Origin: Pseudomonas sp. PICF141
GTDB lineage: Bacteria > Pseudomonadota > Gammaproteobacteria > Pseudomonadales > Pseudomonadaceae
Assembly: GCF_002286815.1 (NCBI RefSeq)
Contig: NZ_MUNM01000033.1
Span: 82,565-146,564 of the forward strand
Reading direction: 5' to 3'
DNA: 64,000 bases
Numbering within the stretch: the stretch's first letter is position 1; each line of letters opens with the position of its first letter. The notes beneath the pieces are model-generated. The model was not told the DNA's origin and searched no databases. It worked only from the letters and a program-made list of their open reading frames with translations. Of this stretch, positions 1 through 10,658 are shown piece by piece. The position numbers were made by a program, and so were the translations under genes.

Positions 1-383
1 GCGATAAGGAAGCGTTGTTCAAACGGCTGTGGGAACAGCACCGCGAACCGAGCCAATGGGCCGGCTTGAGCCGTGAAGTAATGGCGCTGTTCAGTCGTCA
101 TCCGTGGCCGGGGAATTTGCGCCAGGTCAGCAGTGTGATGCAGGTGGCATTGGCCATGGCCGAGGAACAACCCGTGCGGCCGGAGCATTTGCCGGATGAT
201 TTTTTTGTCGATCTGGAGATGGAGCCGGTGGATTCGCCGGAGCCGATAATCGTCGACCTCAATGATGCCGAGGAATTGAATCGGCAGTTGCAGGCGGCTG
301 GAGGGAATATTTCCCATTTAGCCCGCAGACTTGGGGTTAGTCGTAATACCCTTTACAAGCGATTGCGCCAGGCAGGTGACTGA
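1..383 (+). CDS. Sigma-54-dependent transcriptional regulator, C-terminal part (partial)
   Basis: The gene enters from the left edge, so only about the last 127 residues are visible. The fragment holds the end of an AAA+ sigma-54 activator domain, with the family's WPGNLRQ motif (usual form WPGNxRE). A Fis-type helix-turn-helix follows at the C-terminus (GGNISHLARRLGVSRNTLYKRL). This layout is typical of AcoR-like enhancer-binding proteins that activate RpoN promoters. The N-terminal sensor lies outside the window, so the signal cannot be inferred. It runs convergently towards cysS, with a palindromic repeat between them. Confidence 0.85.
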   Translation, partial: DKEALFKRLWEQHREPSQWAGLSREVMALFSRHPWPGNLRQVSSVMQVALAMAEEQPVRPEHLPDDFFVDLEMEPVDSPEPIIVDLNDAEELNRQLQAAGGNISHLARRLGVSRNTLYKRLRQAGD

Positions 384-494
384 TCATTCCCACGCTCCGC
401 GTGGGAATGCCTCAACGGACGCTCCGCGTTTGGCTCTCGAAAGAGACGCAGAGCGCCCCGGGCTGCATTCCCACGCAGAGCGTGGGAGCGATCA
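382..494. repeat. Intergenic inverted repeat, family A (GATCATTCCCACGC)
   Basis: The outer arms GATCATTCCCACGCTC and GAGCGTGGGAGCGATCA face each other, with smaller GCTCCGC/GCAGAGC units inside. The same architecture recurs at 12481-12593. It sits exactly between the stop codons of two convergent genes. Confidence 0.8.
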
Positions 495-1877
495 TCAGTC
501 AGCCAATCGCCAGGTCGTGCCGCCCTTGCCGTCTTCCAGCACCACGCCCATGGCGGTGAGCTGGTCGCGGATGCGGTCGGATTCGGCCCAGTCCTTGTTG
601 GCACGAGCCGACAGCCGCGCCTGGATCAAAGCCTCAACCTCAGCCGCATCGACCCGCCCTTCAGCACCGGCCTGCAGGAAATCATCGGCCTCAAGCTGCA
701 ACACACCCAGCACGCTCGCCAATTCTTTCAAACGAGCCGCCAGACCGGCCGCCGCATCCAGATCGCTCTCGCGCAGACGGTTGATCTCGCGGACCATCTC
801 GAACAGCACCGCGCAGGCTTCCGGCGTACCGAAGTCGTCGTTCATCACCTGAGTGAAACGCTCGACAAAGGCTTCGCCGCCAGCAGGCGCCACGTTCGGC
901 AGGCCTTTCAACGCATGGTAGAAACGCTCGAGCGCACCTTTGGCGTCCTTGAGGTTGTCTTCCGAGTAGTTGATCGCGCTGCGGTAGTGGCTCGATACCA
1001 ACAGGTAACGCACGACTTCCGGGTGGTACTTTTCCAGCACGTCGCGAATGGTGAAGAAGTTGTTCAAGGACTTGGACATCTTCTCGCCATTGATGCGAAT
1101 CATGCCGCAATGCATCCACGCGTTAGCGTAGGTCTTGCCGGTGGCCGCTTCGCTCTGGGCGATTTCGTTTTCATGGTGCGGGAACTCGAGGTCGCTGCCG
1201 CCGCCATGAATGTCGAAAGTCTCACCCAGGCAGCAGGTGGACATCACCGAGCACTCGATGTGCCAGCCCGGACGACCGTCACCCCACGGCGAAGGCCAGC
1301 TCGGCTCGCCCGGCTTGGCGCCTTTCCACAGCACGAAGTCCAGCGGGTCCTGCTTGGACTCGTCGACTTCGATGCGCGCGCCGATGCGCAGGTCTTCGAT
1401 CTTCTTGCGCGACAGCTTGCCGTAGCCCATGAACTTGGCGACGCGGTAGTACACGTCGCCATTGCCTGGGGCGTAGGCGTAGCCCTTGTCGATCAGGGTC
1501 TGGATCATGCTTTGCATGCCAGCGATGTAATCGGTGGCCCGCGGCTCCATGTCCGGTTTGAGGATGTTGAGGCGCGCCTCATCCTCATGCATCGCGGTGA
1601 TCATGCGCTCGGTCAGCACGTTGAACGGCTCGCCGTTCTCCTTGGCCCGATTGATGATCTTGTCTTCGATATCGGTGATGTTACGCACGTACGTCAGGTC
1701 GTAACCGCTGAACCGCAACCAGCGGGTCACCAGGTCGAATGCGACCATGCTGCGGCCATGGCCCAGGTGGCAGTAGTCGTACACGGTCATCCCGCAGACG
1801 TACATGCGCACCTTATTGCCATCCAGCGGCTTGAAAACTTCTTTGCTCTTGGTGAGCGTGTTGTAGATCGTTAGCAC
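495..1877 (-). CDS. cysS: Cysteinyl-tRNA synthetase
   Basis: A class I aminoacyl-tRNA synthetase of 460 residues that charges tRNA-Cys in the cytoplasm. The HIGH-type motif appears as HLGHGRS and the KMSKS loop as [10 protein letters not shown]. The zinc-site cysteine near the N-terminus (YVCGMTVYD) and the catalytic-domain CSVMS segment and HHENE motif are also present. Length matches the family. The start is GTG at 1877, preceded by an AAGGA ribosome-binding site; the N-terminus MLTIYNTLT is the usual one in Pseudomonas. It begins 18 bp after the glnS stop in the same direction, so the two synthetase genes are probably co-transcribed. Confidence 0.97.
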   Translation of the reverse strand: MLTIYNTLTKSKEVFKPLDGNKVRMYVCGMTVYDYCHLGHGRSMVAFDLVTRWLRFSGYDLTYVRNITDIEDKIINRAKENGEPFNVLTERMITAMHEDEARLNILKPDMEPRATDYIAGMQSMIQTLIDKGYAYAPGNGDVYYRVAKFMGYGKLSRKKIEDLRIGARIEVDESKQDPLDFVLWKGAKPGEPSWPSPWGDGRPGWHIECSVMSTCCLGETFDIHGGGSDLEFPHHENEIAQSEAATGKTYANAWMHCGMIRINGEKMSKSLNNFFTIRDVLEKYHPEVVRYLLVSSHYRSAINYSEDNLKDAKGALERFYHALKGLPNVAPAGGEAFVERFTQVMNDDFGTPEACAVLFEMVREINRLRESDLDAAAGLAARLKELASVLGVLQLEADDFLQAGAEGRVDAAEVEALIQARLSARANKDWAESDRIRDQLTAMGVVLEDGKGGTTWRLAD

Positions 1878-1895
1878 TTTATGTTGTTCCTTGAA

Positions 1896-3593
1896 TCACT
1901 GGCCCCACGAATCACGCAAGGTCACGGTACGGTTGAATACCGGAGCGCCCGGTTTCGAGTCCTTGATATCCGCGACGAAGTAGCCTTCGCGCTCGAACTG
2001 GAAACGGTCTTCCGGTTGTGCATTGCCCAGCGAAGGCTCGGCACGACAACCAGTGAGAACTTGCAGCGAGTCAGGGTTGATGTTGTCCAGGAAACTGGCG
2101 CTGTCTTCGGCCTTTTCAGGGTTGGCCGAACGGAACAGACGATCGTACAGACGCACTTCGCACTCGACGCTGGCGGCGGCCGGCACCCAATGCACCACGC
2201 CTTTGACCTTGCGGCCTTCCGGGTTCTTGCCCAGGGTTTCAGGATCGTAGGAGCAACGCAGTTCGACGATATTGCCATCGGCGTCCTTGATCGCTTCGTC
2301 GGCACGGATCACGTAGCTGCCGCGCAGACGCACTTCGCCGTTTGGCTCCAGGCGCTTGTAGCCCTTCGGCGGCTCTTCCATGAAGTCTTCACGGTCGATG
2401 TAGATTTCACGGGCGAACGGCAGAACGCGCACGCCCATGTCTTCTTTCGGGTGACACGCCAATTCGAGGTTTTCGACCTGGCCTTCCGGGTAATTGGTGA
2501 TCACGACTTTCAGCGGACGCAACACGCACATGGCACGTGGGGCGCTGTGGTCGAGGTCGTCACGGATGCTGAATTCGAGCATGCCGAAATCGACCACGCC
2601 GTCGGAACGGTTGGTGCCGATCATTTCGCAGAAGTTGCGGATCGATTTCGGCGTGTAGCCACGGCGGCGGAAGCCCGACAGCGTGGACATGCGCGGATCG
2701 TCCCAGCCATTGACGTGTTTCTCGTCCACGAGCTGCTTGAGCTTGCGCTTGCTGGTAATGGTGTAGTTCAGGTTCAGGCGGCTGAACTCATACTGACGCG
2801 GCTTCGCCGGCACGGGCAGATTGTCGAGGAACCATTCGTACAGCGGACGGTGGCTTTCGAACTCCAGGGTGCAGATCGAGTGCGTGATGCCTTCGATGGC
2901 ATCCGACTGACCGTGGGTGAAGTCGTAGTTCGGGTAGATGCACCACTTGTCGCCGGTCTGGTGGTGATGCGCGTGACGAATGCGATACATGATCGGGTCG
3001 CGCAGGTTCATGTTCGGCGAAGCCATGTCGATTTTGGCTCGCAGCACGCGTGCGCCGTCCTTGAATTCGCCGGCCTTCATGCGGGCGAACAGGTCGAGGT
3101 TTTCTTCAACCGAGCGGTCACGGAACGGGCTGTTTTTGCCCGGTTCGGTCAGGCTGCCACGGTATTCCTTGGCTTGCTCGGGGGTCAGGTCGTCGACGTA
3201 GGCCTTGCCGGCCTTGATCAGCTCTACCGCCCAGTCGTGCAACTGGTCGAAATACTGCGAGGCATAGCGCACTTCACCGGACCATTCGAAGCCCAGCCAT
3301 TTGACGTCGCTTTCGATTGCGTCGATGTATTCCTGGTCTTCCTTGGCCGGGTTGGTGTCGTCGAAACGCAGGTGCGTGACGCCGCCGAATTCCTGGGCCA
3401 GGCCGAAGTTCACACAGATCGACTTGGCGTGACCGATGTGCAGGTAGCCGTTGGGCTCAGGCGGGAAACGGGTGACGATCTGCGTGTGCTTACCCGAATC
3501 CAGGTCCGCCTGGATGATCGGGCGCAGGAAATTGACCGGTACGGCAGGACCGGTCTTGGAATTCGAGGTCGGGTCGACAGTGGGCTTGCTCAT
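1896..3593 (-). CDS. glnS: Glutaminyl-tRNA synthetase
   Basis: A class I synthetase of 565 residues that attaches glutamine to tRNA-Gln. It shows the HIGH motif in [12 protein letters not shown], the KMSKS equivalent as TSKRKLKQL, and the C-terminal beta-barrel anticodon-binding region. I chose ATG at 3593 ([11 protein letters not shown]) because an AAGGAT ribosome-binding site precedes it; a longer in-frame extension to 3656 is possible but has no comparable signal. It is the first gene of a probable glnS-cysS operon and is divergent from ppiB. Confidence 0.97.
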   Translation of the reverse strand: MSKPTVDPTSNSKTGPAVPVNFLRPIIQADLDSGKHTQIVTRFPPEPNGYLHIGHAKSICVNFGLAQEFGGVTHLRFDDTNPAKEDQEYIDAIESDVKWLGFEWSGEVRYASQYFDQLHDWAVELIKAGKAYVDDLTPEQAKEYRGSLTEPGKNSPFRDRSVEENLDLFARMKAGEFKDGARVLRAKIDMASPNMNLRDPIMYRIRHAHHHQTGDKWCIYPNYDFTHGQSDAIEGITHSICTLEFESHRPLYEWFLDNLPVPAKPRQYEFSRLNLNYTITSKRKLKQLVDEKHVNGWDDPRMSTLSGFRRRGYTPKSIRNFCEMIGTNRSDGVVDFGMLEFSIRDDLDHSAPRAMCVLRPLKVVITNYPEGQVENLELACHPKEDMGVRVLPFAREIYIDREDFMEEPPKGYKRLEPNGEVRLRGSYVIRADEAIKDADGNIVELRCSYDPETLGKNPEGRKVKGVVHWVPAAASVECEVRLYDRLFRSANPEKAEDSASFLDNINPDSLQVLTGCRAEPSLGNAQPEDRFQFEREGYFVADIKDSKPGAPVFNRTVTLRDSWGQ

Positions 3594-3855
3594 AGGATCC
3601 TTGAACGTACAAGTGCGCGGCCAGTTGGCCAAATCAAAGCGGCTGTTATAAATCAAAGGGGCTTATCATAGCCGATGCTGTCAAGTGGCTGACAGAGCAG
3701 GCCGGCAATCGGTTGCATTTAATCGGTTGCCAATGAAAAACAGCCTCGAAATTCGCGCCCGGCACGCTAAACTGCGCACCTTGGCCGACACTGGCCGGAC
3801 CGGTTGAGGGCTGTAGAGCCCCGAAACCCACGAATTCCTAGAATGAGTACTCATC

Positions 3856-4359
3856 ATGACCCAAGTCAAACTGTCCACCAACTTCGGCGACATCGTCCTG
3901 GAGCTGAACGCTGAAAAGGCACCACTGACTGTTGCCAACTTCATCGAATACGTCAAAGCCGGTCACTACGAAAACACCATTTTCCACCGTGTCATCGGCA
4001 ACTTCATGATCCAGGGCGGTGGTTTCGAGCCAGGCATGAAAGAAAAGAAAGACAAGCGCCCAAGCATCCAGAACGAAGCCGACAACGGCCTGCCGAACAA
4101 GAAGTACAGCGTCGCCATGGCCCGTACCATGGAACCGCATTCGGCTTCCGCCCAGTTCTTCATCAACGTGGCTGACAACAGCTTCCTGAACCACAGCGCC
4201 AAGACCGTTCAGGGCTGGGGCTACGCCGTATTCGCAGAAGTGGTTGCCGGTACTGACGTGGTCGACAAGATCAAAGGCGTGGCGACTACATCCAAAGCCG
4301 GCCACCAGGACGTACCCGCAGAAGACGTGATCATCGAGAAAGCCGAGATCATTGAGTGA
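3856..4359 (+). CDS. ppiB: Peptidyl-prolyl cis-trans isomerase, cyclophilin type
   Basis: A cyclophilin of 167 residues that speeds proline isomerisation during cytoplasmic folding. Cyclophilin landmarks are visible: [13 protein letters not shown], the SASAQFFIN active-site strand and the VFAEVVAG segment. There is no signal peptide, which fits PpiB rather than periplasmic PpiA. The stop overlaps the GTG start of lpxH by 4 bp (GTGA), so translational coupling is likely. The roughly 260-bp space to divergent glnS must hold both promoters. Confidence 0.95.
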   Translation: MTQVKLSTNFGDIVLELNAEKAPLTVANFIEYVKAGHYENTIFHRVIGNFMIQGGGFEPGMKEKKDKRPSIQNEADNGLPNKKYSVAMARTMEPHSASAQFFINVADNSFLNHSAKTVQGWGYAVFAEVVAGTDVVDKIKGVATTSKAGHQDVPAEDVIIEKAEIIE

Positions 4360-5084
4360 TACTGCTGATTTCAGACTTGCATCTGGAAGAGGAGCGCCCG
4401 GACATTACCCGGGCGTTTCTGGATTTGCTCGCTGAACGTGCCCGCTCAGCGAGTGCGTTGTACATTCTGGGCGACTTTTTCGAGGCGTGGATTGGCGACG
4501 ATGCCATGACGCCCTTCCAGCGTTCCATCTGCCAGGCCCTGCGGGATTTGAGCGACAGCGGCACGGCCATTTTTCTGATGCACGGCAATCGCGACTTCAT
4601 GCTTGGCCAGGCCTTCTGCAAACAGGCCGGCTGCACGTTGTTGAAAGACCCGAGTGTCGTGCAGTTTTACGGCGAGCCGGTGCTGTTGATGCACGGCGAC
4701 AGCCTCTGCACCCGCGACGAAGCTTATATGAAGCTACGACGCTACCTGCGTAACCCGATCACCCTGTTCATCCTGCGGCACCTGCCCTTGCGCACTCGTC
4801 ATAAACTGGCGCGCAAGTTGCGCAGTGAAAGCCGGGCGCAGACGCGGATGAAGGCCAATGACATTGTCGATGTCACGCCGGAAGAAGTGCCGCGGGTCAT
4901 GCAGGCCTATGGCGTGAAAACCTTGATCCACGGCCACACCCATCGCCCCGCCATCCACAAGTTGCAGATTGGCGAACAGGCGGCCAAACGCATCGTGTTG
5001 GGGGATTGGGATCGTCAGGGCTGGGCGTTGCAGGTGGATGAACAAGGGTTTGCGTTGGCGCCGTTTGATTTCGTTACGCCCTAA
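4356..5084 (+). CDS. lpxH: UDP-2,3-diacylglucosamine diphosphatase
   Basis: A calcineurin-like metallophosphoesterase of 242 residues. It hydrolyses UDP-2,3-diacylglucosamine to lipid X, the fourth step of lipid A synthesis, at the inner face of the inner membrane. The metal-site motifs are in order: [23 protein letters not shown] and HGHTHRP. The GTG start overlaps the ppiB stop. The ppiB-lpxH pairing next to glnS is conserved in Pseudomonas. An inverted repeat downstream separates it from convergent tamB. Confidence 0.96.
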   Translation: MILLISDLHLEEERPDITRAFLDLLAERARSASALYILGDFFEAWIGDDAMTPFQRSICQALRDLSDSGTAIFLMHGNRDFMLGQAFCKQAGCTLLKDPSVVQFYGEPVLLMHGDSLCTRDEAYMKLRRYLRNPITLFILRHLPLRTRHKLARKLRSESRAQTRMKANDIVDVTPEEVPRVMQAYGVKTLIHGHTHRPAIHKLQIGEQAAKRIVLGDWDRQGWALQVDEQGFALAPFDFVTP

Positions 5085-5090
5085 AAACCA

Positions 5091-5189
5091 AAAAGATCGC
5101 AGCCTTCGGCAGCTCCTACGGTATTGCGTACGCCCATGAATATGGATGTACGCGGCCTTTGCAGGAGCTGCCGAAGGCTGCGATCTTTT
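5091..5189. repeat. Intergenic inverted repeat, family E (AAAAGATCGCAGCC)
   Basis: Two 29-base arms, 5091-5119 and 5161-5189, are reverse complements with two differences. They could form a long hairpin between the convergent lpxH and tamB genes. A shorter, decayed relative lies at 29328-29365, and a fragment (ACAGATCGCAGCCTAC) occurs near 12463-12476. Confidence 0.8.
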
Positions 5190-5201
5190 GATCTTGGGGA
5201 G

Positions 5202-8200
5202 TTAGAAATCCCGCTTGTAGAAGATGTCCAGCGAACTGGCCACGCCGCTGGCGGCTTCGAGGTAGACCTTTTTGCTCAGTTTGTAGCGCAAGGCGATGGT
5301 GTTGGCCGGTTCGAATACCCCGACGCCATAACGCAGGCTGAGTTTTTCCGAAATGTTGCCGCTAGCCACCACGGCGGTGTTGGCGCCGCTGCCTTCGGTA
5401 TCGAGCTGAAAGTCCTGAATGCCCAGGTTCTTGGCCAAGCCGCTGGTCACCCCCGAACTGCCCATCAAACCTAACCCGAGGGCAGCCTGGGCGAGCATGT
5501 TGTTGTCTTCACCGGTAGTGCTCAGCGGACGCCCCAGCACCAGATAAGACAACGCCTGCTCCTGACTCATCGCCGGTTCGGAAAAGATCTGCGTGGTCGG
5601 CTGCTCGGCACTGCCACTCAAGCGGATGCCGGCGATGACATCGTCGGTCTGACGAATCGCTTCGATGTCGAGGTACGGCTGATCGATGGGACCTGCGAAC
5701 AACAATCGTGCCCGGCGCACCGTCAGTCGCTGACCGTAGGCGCGATAACGCCCCTCGTTGAGCCACAGCTCGCCACGGGTATCCATGTTGTCGCCGATAT
5801 GCACCTGGCCTTGCAGGTTGGCGGTCAGGCCGAAGCCGGCAAAACTCAGTTTGTCCTGGCCCACCACGACGTCGATGTCCATTGCCATGGCCATCGGCGG
5901 TTTGCCCTCTTCGGTCTGCTGGCCGACGATCACCGTGTCATCGGAGACCTTGACAGTCGATGGCGGCAACTCGCGCACGATGATCTCGCCCTTGGGCACC
6001 AGCACTTTGCCGACGATTGCCAATCTGTCGTCCTTTACGGAGATCTTCAGGTCCGGGGCAACTTCCAGCGCGGCGTAGGGCTCGACGGTGACTGGCAATT
6101 GCGAGCCCTTGAGCGCCAGGTCCACCACCAACGCCTGGCCCCAGGCAATGTTGCCATTGAGGCTGCCCTGCCCGGTCTTGCCGCTTTTCCAGCCGCCGTT
6201 CAGTTGCACGGTTTCGCCGGCAATCACCGCTTGAAGTTGCAAGGCTTCGAGGGCCATGGGCAGTTCAGGCCCGGAGACTTCGCCGTCGCGCAGCTCAAGG
6301 TTGCCATTGACCAGCGGCGCCAGCAGTCCGCCGGACAAGGTGCCGCTGCCGCTCAAATGCCCGGTGAGTTTCTCGACCATTGGCACAAACGGCCGCGCCA
6401 CCGACAAGTCCAGGCCACTGAGGCGGAATGAACCGGTCAGTGGTTTGTTCTTCGCCAGCGGGTTGATCTGCGCCTGAACCATCAGTTCACCGAGTTTGCC
6501 GCCGACAAAGTTGAGGTCGGTGTCGATGCGCTTTGGCGTGAGTTTGCTGGTGAGTTTCAGGGTCTGGTACGGGAAATCCAGCCATTGTTCCTTCTCGCGC
6601 ATACGCAAGGTGCCGCCACTGGCGTCGATGCTGACCAGGCCGTTCGGGCCGCTGGCCGGCAAGTCCAGTTGCAGGTCGGCGTTGAGCTTGCCTTGCCAGG
6701 CGAAATCCTTCGGCAACCATTGGGCGAGGCTGTCGATGGGGAACTGTTTGAGGTGATAACGCAGCTTCGGCTCGGGCATCAAGCGCTGATCTTCGCCGCA
6801 CAGGCTCGCCGGGCCGGAGATCCAGCAATGAGCGCCGAAGTTGATTTTGCCGTCCGCCAGTCGCTCAAGCTTCGCCGGATTTTGCAGTTTCCAGTCCTGG
6901 CCACCGGCCTGGACCAGCCCACTGGCCAGACGCCCGCGCCAATTGCCCTTGTCCAGCGCGCCGTCGAGACCAAGCGCCAATTTCAGCTTCGGTCCTTGCA
7001 GATCGAGGGCGAGTTTCTGGTTTTTGATGTCGCCCTGACCGCTGGCGGTCAATGTGCCCAGTGACGTGTCGCCGGTCTGAATGCCGCTGCCCTTGAGGTC
7101 GATTTTTGCCCGCTGGGCGCTGTCGAGGGTAGCGTCCAGATTGAGGCTTTTCAGGCGATGGTCTTCGAAGGCCAGTTGCGTGCCTTGCAGACCGAGCTTG
7201 CCTTGTGGCGCCTTGAGCGTGCCGGCGACATCGACCCGACCATTGAGCTGACCGCGCAGTTGCGGCCAGAGCTGGGCCAGACGCGGCATCTTGATGTCGA
7301 TCTGGCCGGTGAGTTTCTGTTGCAGGCTGCCCTGACCGATGATGCTGTTGTCGCCAAGGCGAATCTGCAACGCGCTGAGGTTCCATTGCTCGCCGCCACC
7401 CTCGGCCTTGGCTTGCAACACCGCCGGTTGCCCGCGCAGCTTGCCTTTGAGGTCCAGGTCGGCAGTCAGACTGAGTTGTTCATTTTTCATCTCGCCTTTG
7501 CTGCGCAATGGCCCAGCCAAGGTACCTGGCAACTCCGCGAGCCAATACGCCGGGTTGATTGCCGAGAGGTCCAGCGCCGTATCCCAGGCGACACCGTCGG
7601 CGAACTGCAGATTCAGGTGTCCTTCGGCCTTGCCCTGCCCGGCTTCGAGTTTGAATTGCGGCAGGTGGATTTTGCTCAGATCGCCGCTGAACGGGCTGTT
7701 CAGACTGAACGCCCCGGCCGGGCCATCCAGTGCGGCTTTGAAGTTACCGATGTAGTTGCCGTCAGTGTAGGAGACTTCACCGTTGAAGCTGCGCAGCGCC
7801 ACTTGCGGCTCGTCGATCAGCGGATAGAGGCGATGCCACGGGAAATCCAGCCAGTCGATTTTTGCATCAGCACTCAGGCCTTTGCTCCAGTCCATTTGCC
7901 CGGAGAGTTTGAGGCTTTGTTTGTCGTTGGCCGTCAGGTCGAGGCCGGCGATCTGCGCGCCCCTAGCGTCGACCTTGCCTTGCAGCAACAGCGCAACCGG
8001 GCCTTGCTCTGCGGGTAACGTGGCTTTGCCGAGCAACTGGTAACCGTTTTTCAGGTCGCCGTCGCCCGTGAGTTCCAGTTGATTGAGTTGCAGGGTATCG
8101 GGTAGATCGGCGGCGGGTTTGAAGCCGTCGGCGGTGATGCGCACTTTTGCCGGCAGGTTTTCCGCCAGCGGTTGCAGTTCACCAGTGAGTTGGCCGTTCA

Positions 8201-8870
8201 GGTAGCCGCTGCTGTCGGCTTTCAGGTTCAGGGTTTTCAGCAGATCGCCATCTACTTTCAGGGCCAGTGTCCAAGGCTGGGGCGCCGGCAGCGTCAGTTT
8301 GCCTTCGGCGGTCAGCGGCCAGTTACCGCTCGGTTGCAACAGGCCGGACAGGTTCAGGCTCAGTTCATCACGTTGCAAATGCACCGAGTCGATCTGCAAA
8401 CCCTTCTCGGTCCAGTGTGCCGCCAGTTGCAGCCCCTTGAGCTCTTCACTGCCGTTGAACAGCACGCGGCCGATTTTGACGTCGCCCAATTCAATGGCCA
8501 GCGGTAATTGCAAGTCCGGCAGGCTGATCGGCCCGCTGCTTTCCTCCTCCACGCCCGGCGGAAATTGCAGGCTGACCTGCTCGACCTGCAATTGTTCGAT
8601 GCACAACGTCATGCGCATCAGGCACAACGGCGACCAGGCGAAAATCGCCTTGTCCAGTTCAACCCGGCTGCTGTCCTGCTTCCATACCAGATGATCGGCG
8701 CTCCACTGCCCGCCCAAACGGCCCTGGAAATTCTCTACGGTCAAACCCGGCACAAACCCGAGCGCCCAACGACTGCCCGCCGGAGTGCCCAGCACGCAGA
8801 CCAGTGTCAGCACGATCAGCATCAGCAGCGCCGGAATCGCCAGCAGCGTTATTTTCAAACCACGATTCAC
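5202..8870 (-). CDS. tamB: Translocation and assembly module subunit TamB
   Basis: A very large AsmA-like protein of 1222 residues. TamB is inner-membrane anchored and spans the periplasm to partner TamA, working in outer-membrane protein insertion and phospholipid transport. An N-terminal membrane helix (ITLLAIPALLMLIVLTLVCVL) anchors it. Long repeating beta-strand stretches fill the middle, and a C-terminal TamB (DUF490) domain ends in SEPAMSQEQALSYLVLGRP and a final aromatic KRDF. It overlaps the tamA stop by 4 bp (ATGA), so the two are translationally coupled. Confidence 0.95.
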   Translation of the reverse strand: MNRGLKITLLAIPALLMLIVLTLVCVLGTPAGSRWALGFVPGLTVENFQGRLGGQWSADHLVWKQDSSRVELDKAIFAWSPLCLMRMTLCIEQLQVEQVSLQFPPGVEEESSGPISLPDLQLPLAIELGDVKIGRVLFNGSEELKGLQLAAHWTEKGLQIDSVHLQRDELSLNLSGLLQPSGNWPLTAEGKLTLPAPQPWTLALKVDGDLLKTLNLKADSSGYLNGQLTGELQPLAENLPAKVRITADGFKPAADLPDTLQLNQLELTGDGDLKNGYQLLGKATLPAEQGPVALLLQGKVDARGAQIAGLDLTANDKQSLKLSGQMDWSKGLSADAKIDWLDFPWHRLYPLIDEPQVALRSFNGEVSYTDGNYIGNFKAALDGPAGAFSLNSPFSGDLSKIHLPQFKLEAGQGKAEGHLNLQFADGVAWDTALDLSAINPAYWLAELPGTLAGPLRSKGEMKNEQLSLTADLDLKGKLRGQPAVLQAKAEGGGEQWNLSALQIRLGDNSIIGQGSLQQKLTGQIDIKMPRLAQLWPQLRGQLNGRVDVAGTLKAPQGKLGLQGTQLAFEDHRLKSLNLDATLDSAQRAKIDLKGSGIQTGDTSLGTLTASGQGDIKNQKLALDLQGPKLKLALGLDGALDKGNWRGRLASGLVQAGGQDWKLQNPAKLERLADGKINFGAHCWISGPASLCGEDQRLMPEPKLRYHLKQFPIDSLAQWLPKDFAWQGKLNADLQLDLPASGPNGLVSIDASGGTLRMREKEQWLDFPYQTLKLTSKLTPKRIDTDLNFVGGKLGELMVQAQINPLAKNKPLTGSFRLSGLDLSVARPFVPMVEKLTGHLSGSGTLSGGLLAPLVNGNLELRDGEVSGPELPMALEALQLQAVIAGETVQLNGGWKSGKTGQGSLNGNIAWGQALVVDLALKGSQLPVTVEPYAALEVAPDLKISVKDDRLAIVGKVLVPKGEIIVRELPPSTVKVSDDTVIVGQQTEEGKPPMAMAMDIDVVVGQDKLSFAGFGLTANLQGQVHIGDNMDTRGELWLNEGRYRAYGQRLTVRRARLLFAGPIDQPYLDIEAIRQTDDVIAGIRLSGSAEQPTTQIFSEPAMSQEQALSYLVLGRPLSTTGEDNNMLAQAALGLGLMGSSGVTSGLAKNLGIQDFQLDTEGSGANTAVVASGNISEKLSLRYGVGVFEPANTIALRYKLSKKVYLEAASGVASSLDIFYKRDF

Positions 8871-10594
8871 AGCTCAGGCCCCATGGAAAAGTGCAGTCGA
8901 ATGCCGCCGTCGTCGTCCATCGCGTGGGCCAGGTCGAGGCGAATCGGCCCTACCGGCGAGACCCAGCGCACACCAATACCGACGCCGGTCTTGAGGTTCG
9001 GCAGTTCAAGTGTGTTGAAGGAGTTGCCCTGGTCGATGAAGGTGGCGACCCGCCATTTTTCGGCGACGGAGTATTGATACTCGACGCTGCCGGCCACCAT
9101 GTAGCGGCCACCGATACGGTCGCCATCGGAGTTTTCCGGGGACAGGCTCTGGTAGTCGTAACCGCGCACGCTCTGATCGCCACCGGCGAAGAAGCGCAAG
9201 GACGGCGGCACCGATTTGTACCCGTTGGTGGCGCTGCCGCCGACCTGCACCCGACCGAGAAAACGGTGTTTGTCGAAGACTGTGGTCAGGCCTTTGACCA
9301 GCGCCGTGCCGTAGAGCAAGTTGGTGTCCGAACCCAATCCTTCCTTGGCGACTTTGGTTTCGAATTGCAGGCGATAACCGTTGTGCGGATCGATGCGGTT
9401 GTCGCTTTTCAGATAGGAATAACTCACACCGGGCATCAGCAACGTGCTGAGCCCCGAATCGTCACCGAGTTTGTATTCCTCGTGCTGCCATTTGAGGGAC
9501 ACCACCCGCTGCCAGCCGCTGGGCAACTTGCTGTGCCATTCGGGGCCGAGGGTCAGCAATTTGCTGAGGGTATCAGTGCCGGCGATCTCTTCGTTCTGAT
9601 AACCACCGGCAAAGCGCAGTTTGTCGGTCAGCGGTGGATCCAGCGGCACGTCGTAAAACAGCCCGACGTTCTGCCGTGGCGCCGAAATCTCGGCCTCCCA
9701 GCCATAACTGTGCCCTTGGGGATTGACCCAATGCCGGGTCCAGTTGGCTTTGGCCCGTGGACCGACATCCGTGGAAAAGCCCAGACCGAGGCCCATGGTC
9801 CGTGGCTTGCGGGTTTGGAGTTTGACCGCCACCGGGATCACGTCGTCCTTGGATGCGGTCGGCGCCGCGTCGACGCGCACGCCCTCGAAATAGCCGCTCG
9901 ATTGCAGCGCCTGATTGAGTTCGGCGATCAGTTCGGAGTCGTAGGGCGTACCAGCCTTGAACGGCACCATGCGTTGCAGCAGGTCTTCATCGAATGGCGT
10001 GTCACCTTCAAAACTGACTTTACCCAGCGCATAGCGCGGGCCGCTGTCGTAGATCAATTCGATGTCGGCGACACCGGCGCGCGGGTCCACCAGGAGTTTC
10101 TGGCGGGTGAAGCGCCCATTGAAAAAGCCATAACGCGAAGCCTGGTTCTGGATCAGCCGCTTGGCGTCCTCATAACGGCCATGGTTAAGCACCGCACCGG
10201 GTTTGAGCAGATCGCTTTTGGGCATTCGAAAGGACTTGAGGGAGGCCGCCGGGCCGTCGACGCGCATCGTGACGTTGCGCAAATGGATCGGCTCACCGGG
10301 TTCGATGTTCAGCACCAGGCGTGGCGTCTTGCCGCCCTTCACGTCGCTGTCGATTTGCGGCTGGTAATAACCCAAGGCCTGGGCGGCCTTGCGCGCCTGT
10401 TCTTCGGCGCCGCGACTGAAGCGCAGCAAGGCTTCTTCATCGCGATCGCCGAGGCTACCGATATAGCCTTCTATATTGGCCTTCAGTTCATCGTTGGACG
10501 GTTTGATCCGCACATCCAATTCACTTTGCGCCAGCGCCGCACCGCTGAAGATCAGCATCAGCACGCCACTGGTAAATCTTCCGGAAAACTTCAT
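8867..10594 (-). CDS. tamA: Outer-membrane translocation and assembly module TamA
   Basis: An Omp85-family protein of 575 residues with a predicted signal peptide (MKFSGRFTSGVLMLIFSGAALAQ). N-terminal POTRA domains follow, then a 16-strand-type barrel ending in LHFSMGPEL. The barrel contains the Omp85 signature FAGGDQSVRGYDYQSLSP (VRGY). I placed the start at 10594 because the signal peptide begins there; an upstream extension to 10714 would put a basic, implausible leader before it. It is transcribed with tamB. Confidence 0.95.
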   Translation of the reverse strand: MKFSGRFTSGVLMLIFSGAALAQSELDVRIKPSNDELKANIEGYIGSLGDRDEEALLRFSRGAEEQARKAAQALGYYQPQIDSDVKGGKTPRLVLNIEPGEPIHLRNVTMRVDGPAASLKSFRMPKSDLLKPGAVLNHGRYEDAKRLIQNQASRYGFFNGRFTRQKLLVDPRAGVADIELIYDSGPRYALGKVSFEGDTPFDEDLLQRMVPFKAGTPYDSELIAELNQALQSSGYFEGVRVDAAPTASKDDVIPVAVKLQTRKPRTMGLGLGFSTDVGPRAKANWTRHWVNPQGHSYGWEAEISAPRQNVGLFYDVPLDPPLTDKLRFAGGYQNEEIAGTDTLSKLLTLGPEWHSKLPSGWQRVVSLKWQHEEYKLGDDSGLSTLLMPGVSYSYLKSDNRIDPHNGYRLQFETKVAKEGLGSDTNLLYGTALVKGLTTVFDKHRFLGRVQVGGSATNGYKSVPPSLRFFAGGDQSVRGYDYQSLSPENSDGDRIGGRYMVAGSVEYQYSVAEKWRVATFIDQGNSFNTLELPNLKTGVGIGVRWVSPVGPIRLDLAHAMDDDGGIRLHFSMGPEL

Positions 10595-10658
10595 AGCGCG
10601 GATGCTATCACGAGCCTGGGGGCCTGATAGAGCCTGACCTGCCGCGAAAGTTCTACTG

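Noticed and set aside
1881..3671. A 596-residue open frame opposite glnS
   Set aside because: It mirrors a fully supported synthetase gene; its translation is His/Arg/Val-rich without motifs, typical of antisense frames in GC-rich DNA.
8804..10627. A 607-residue open frame opposite tamA
   Set aside because: Antisense shadow of the TamA gene, which has a signal peptide, POTRA region and the Omp85 VRGY motif.
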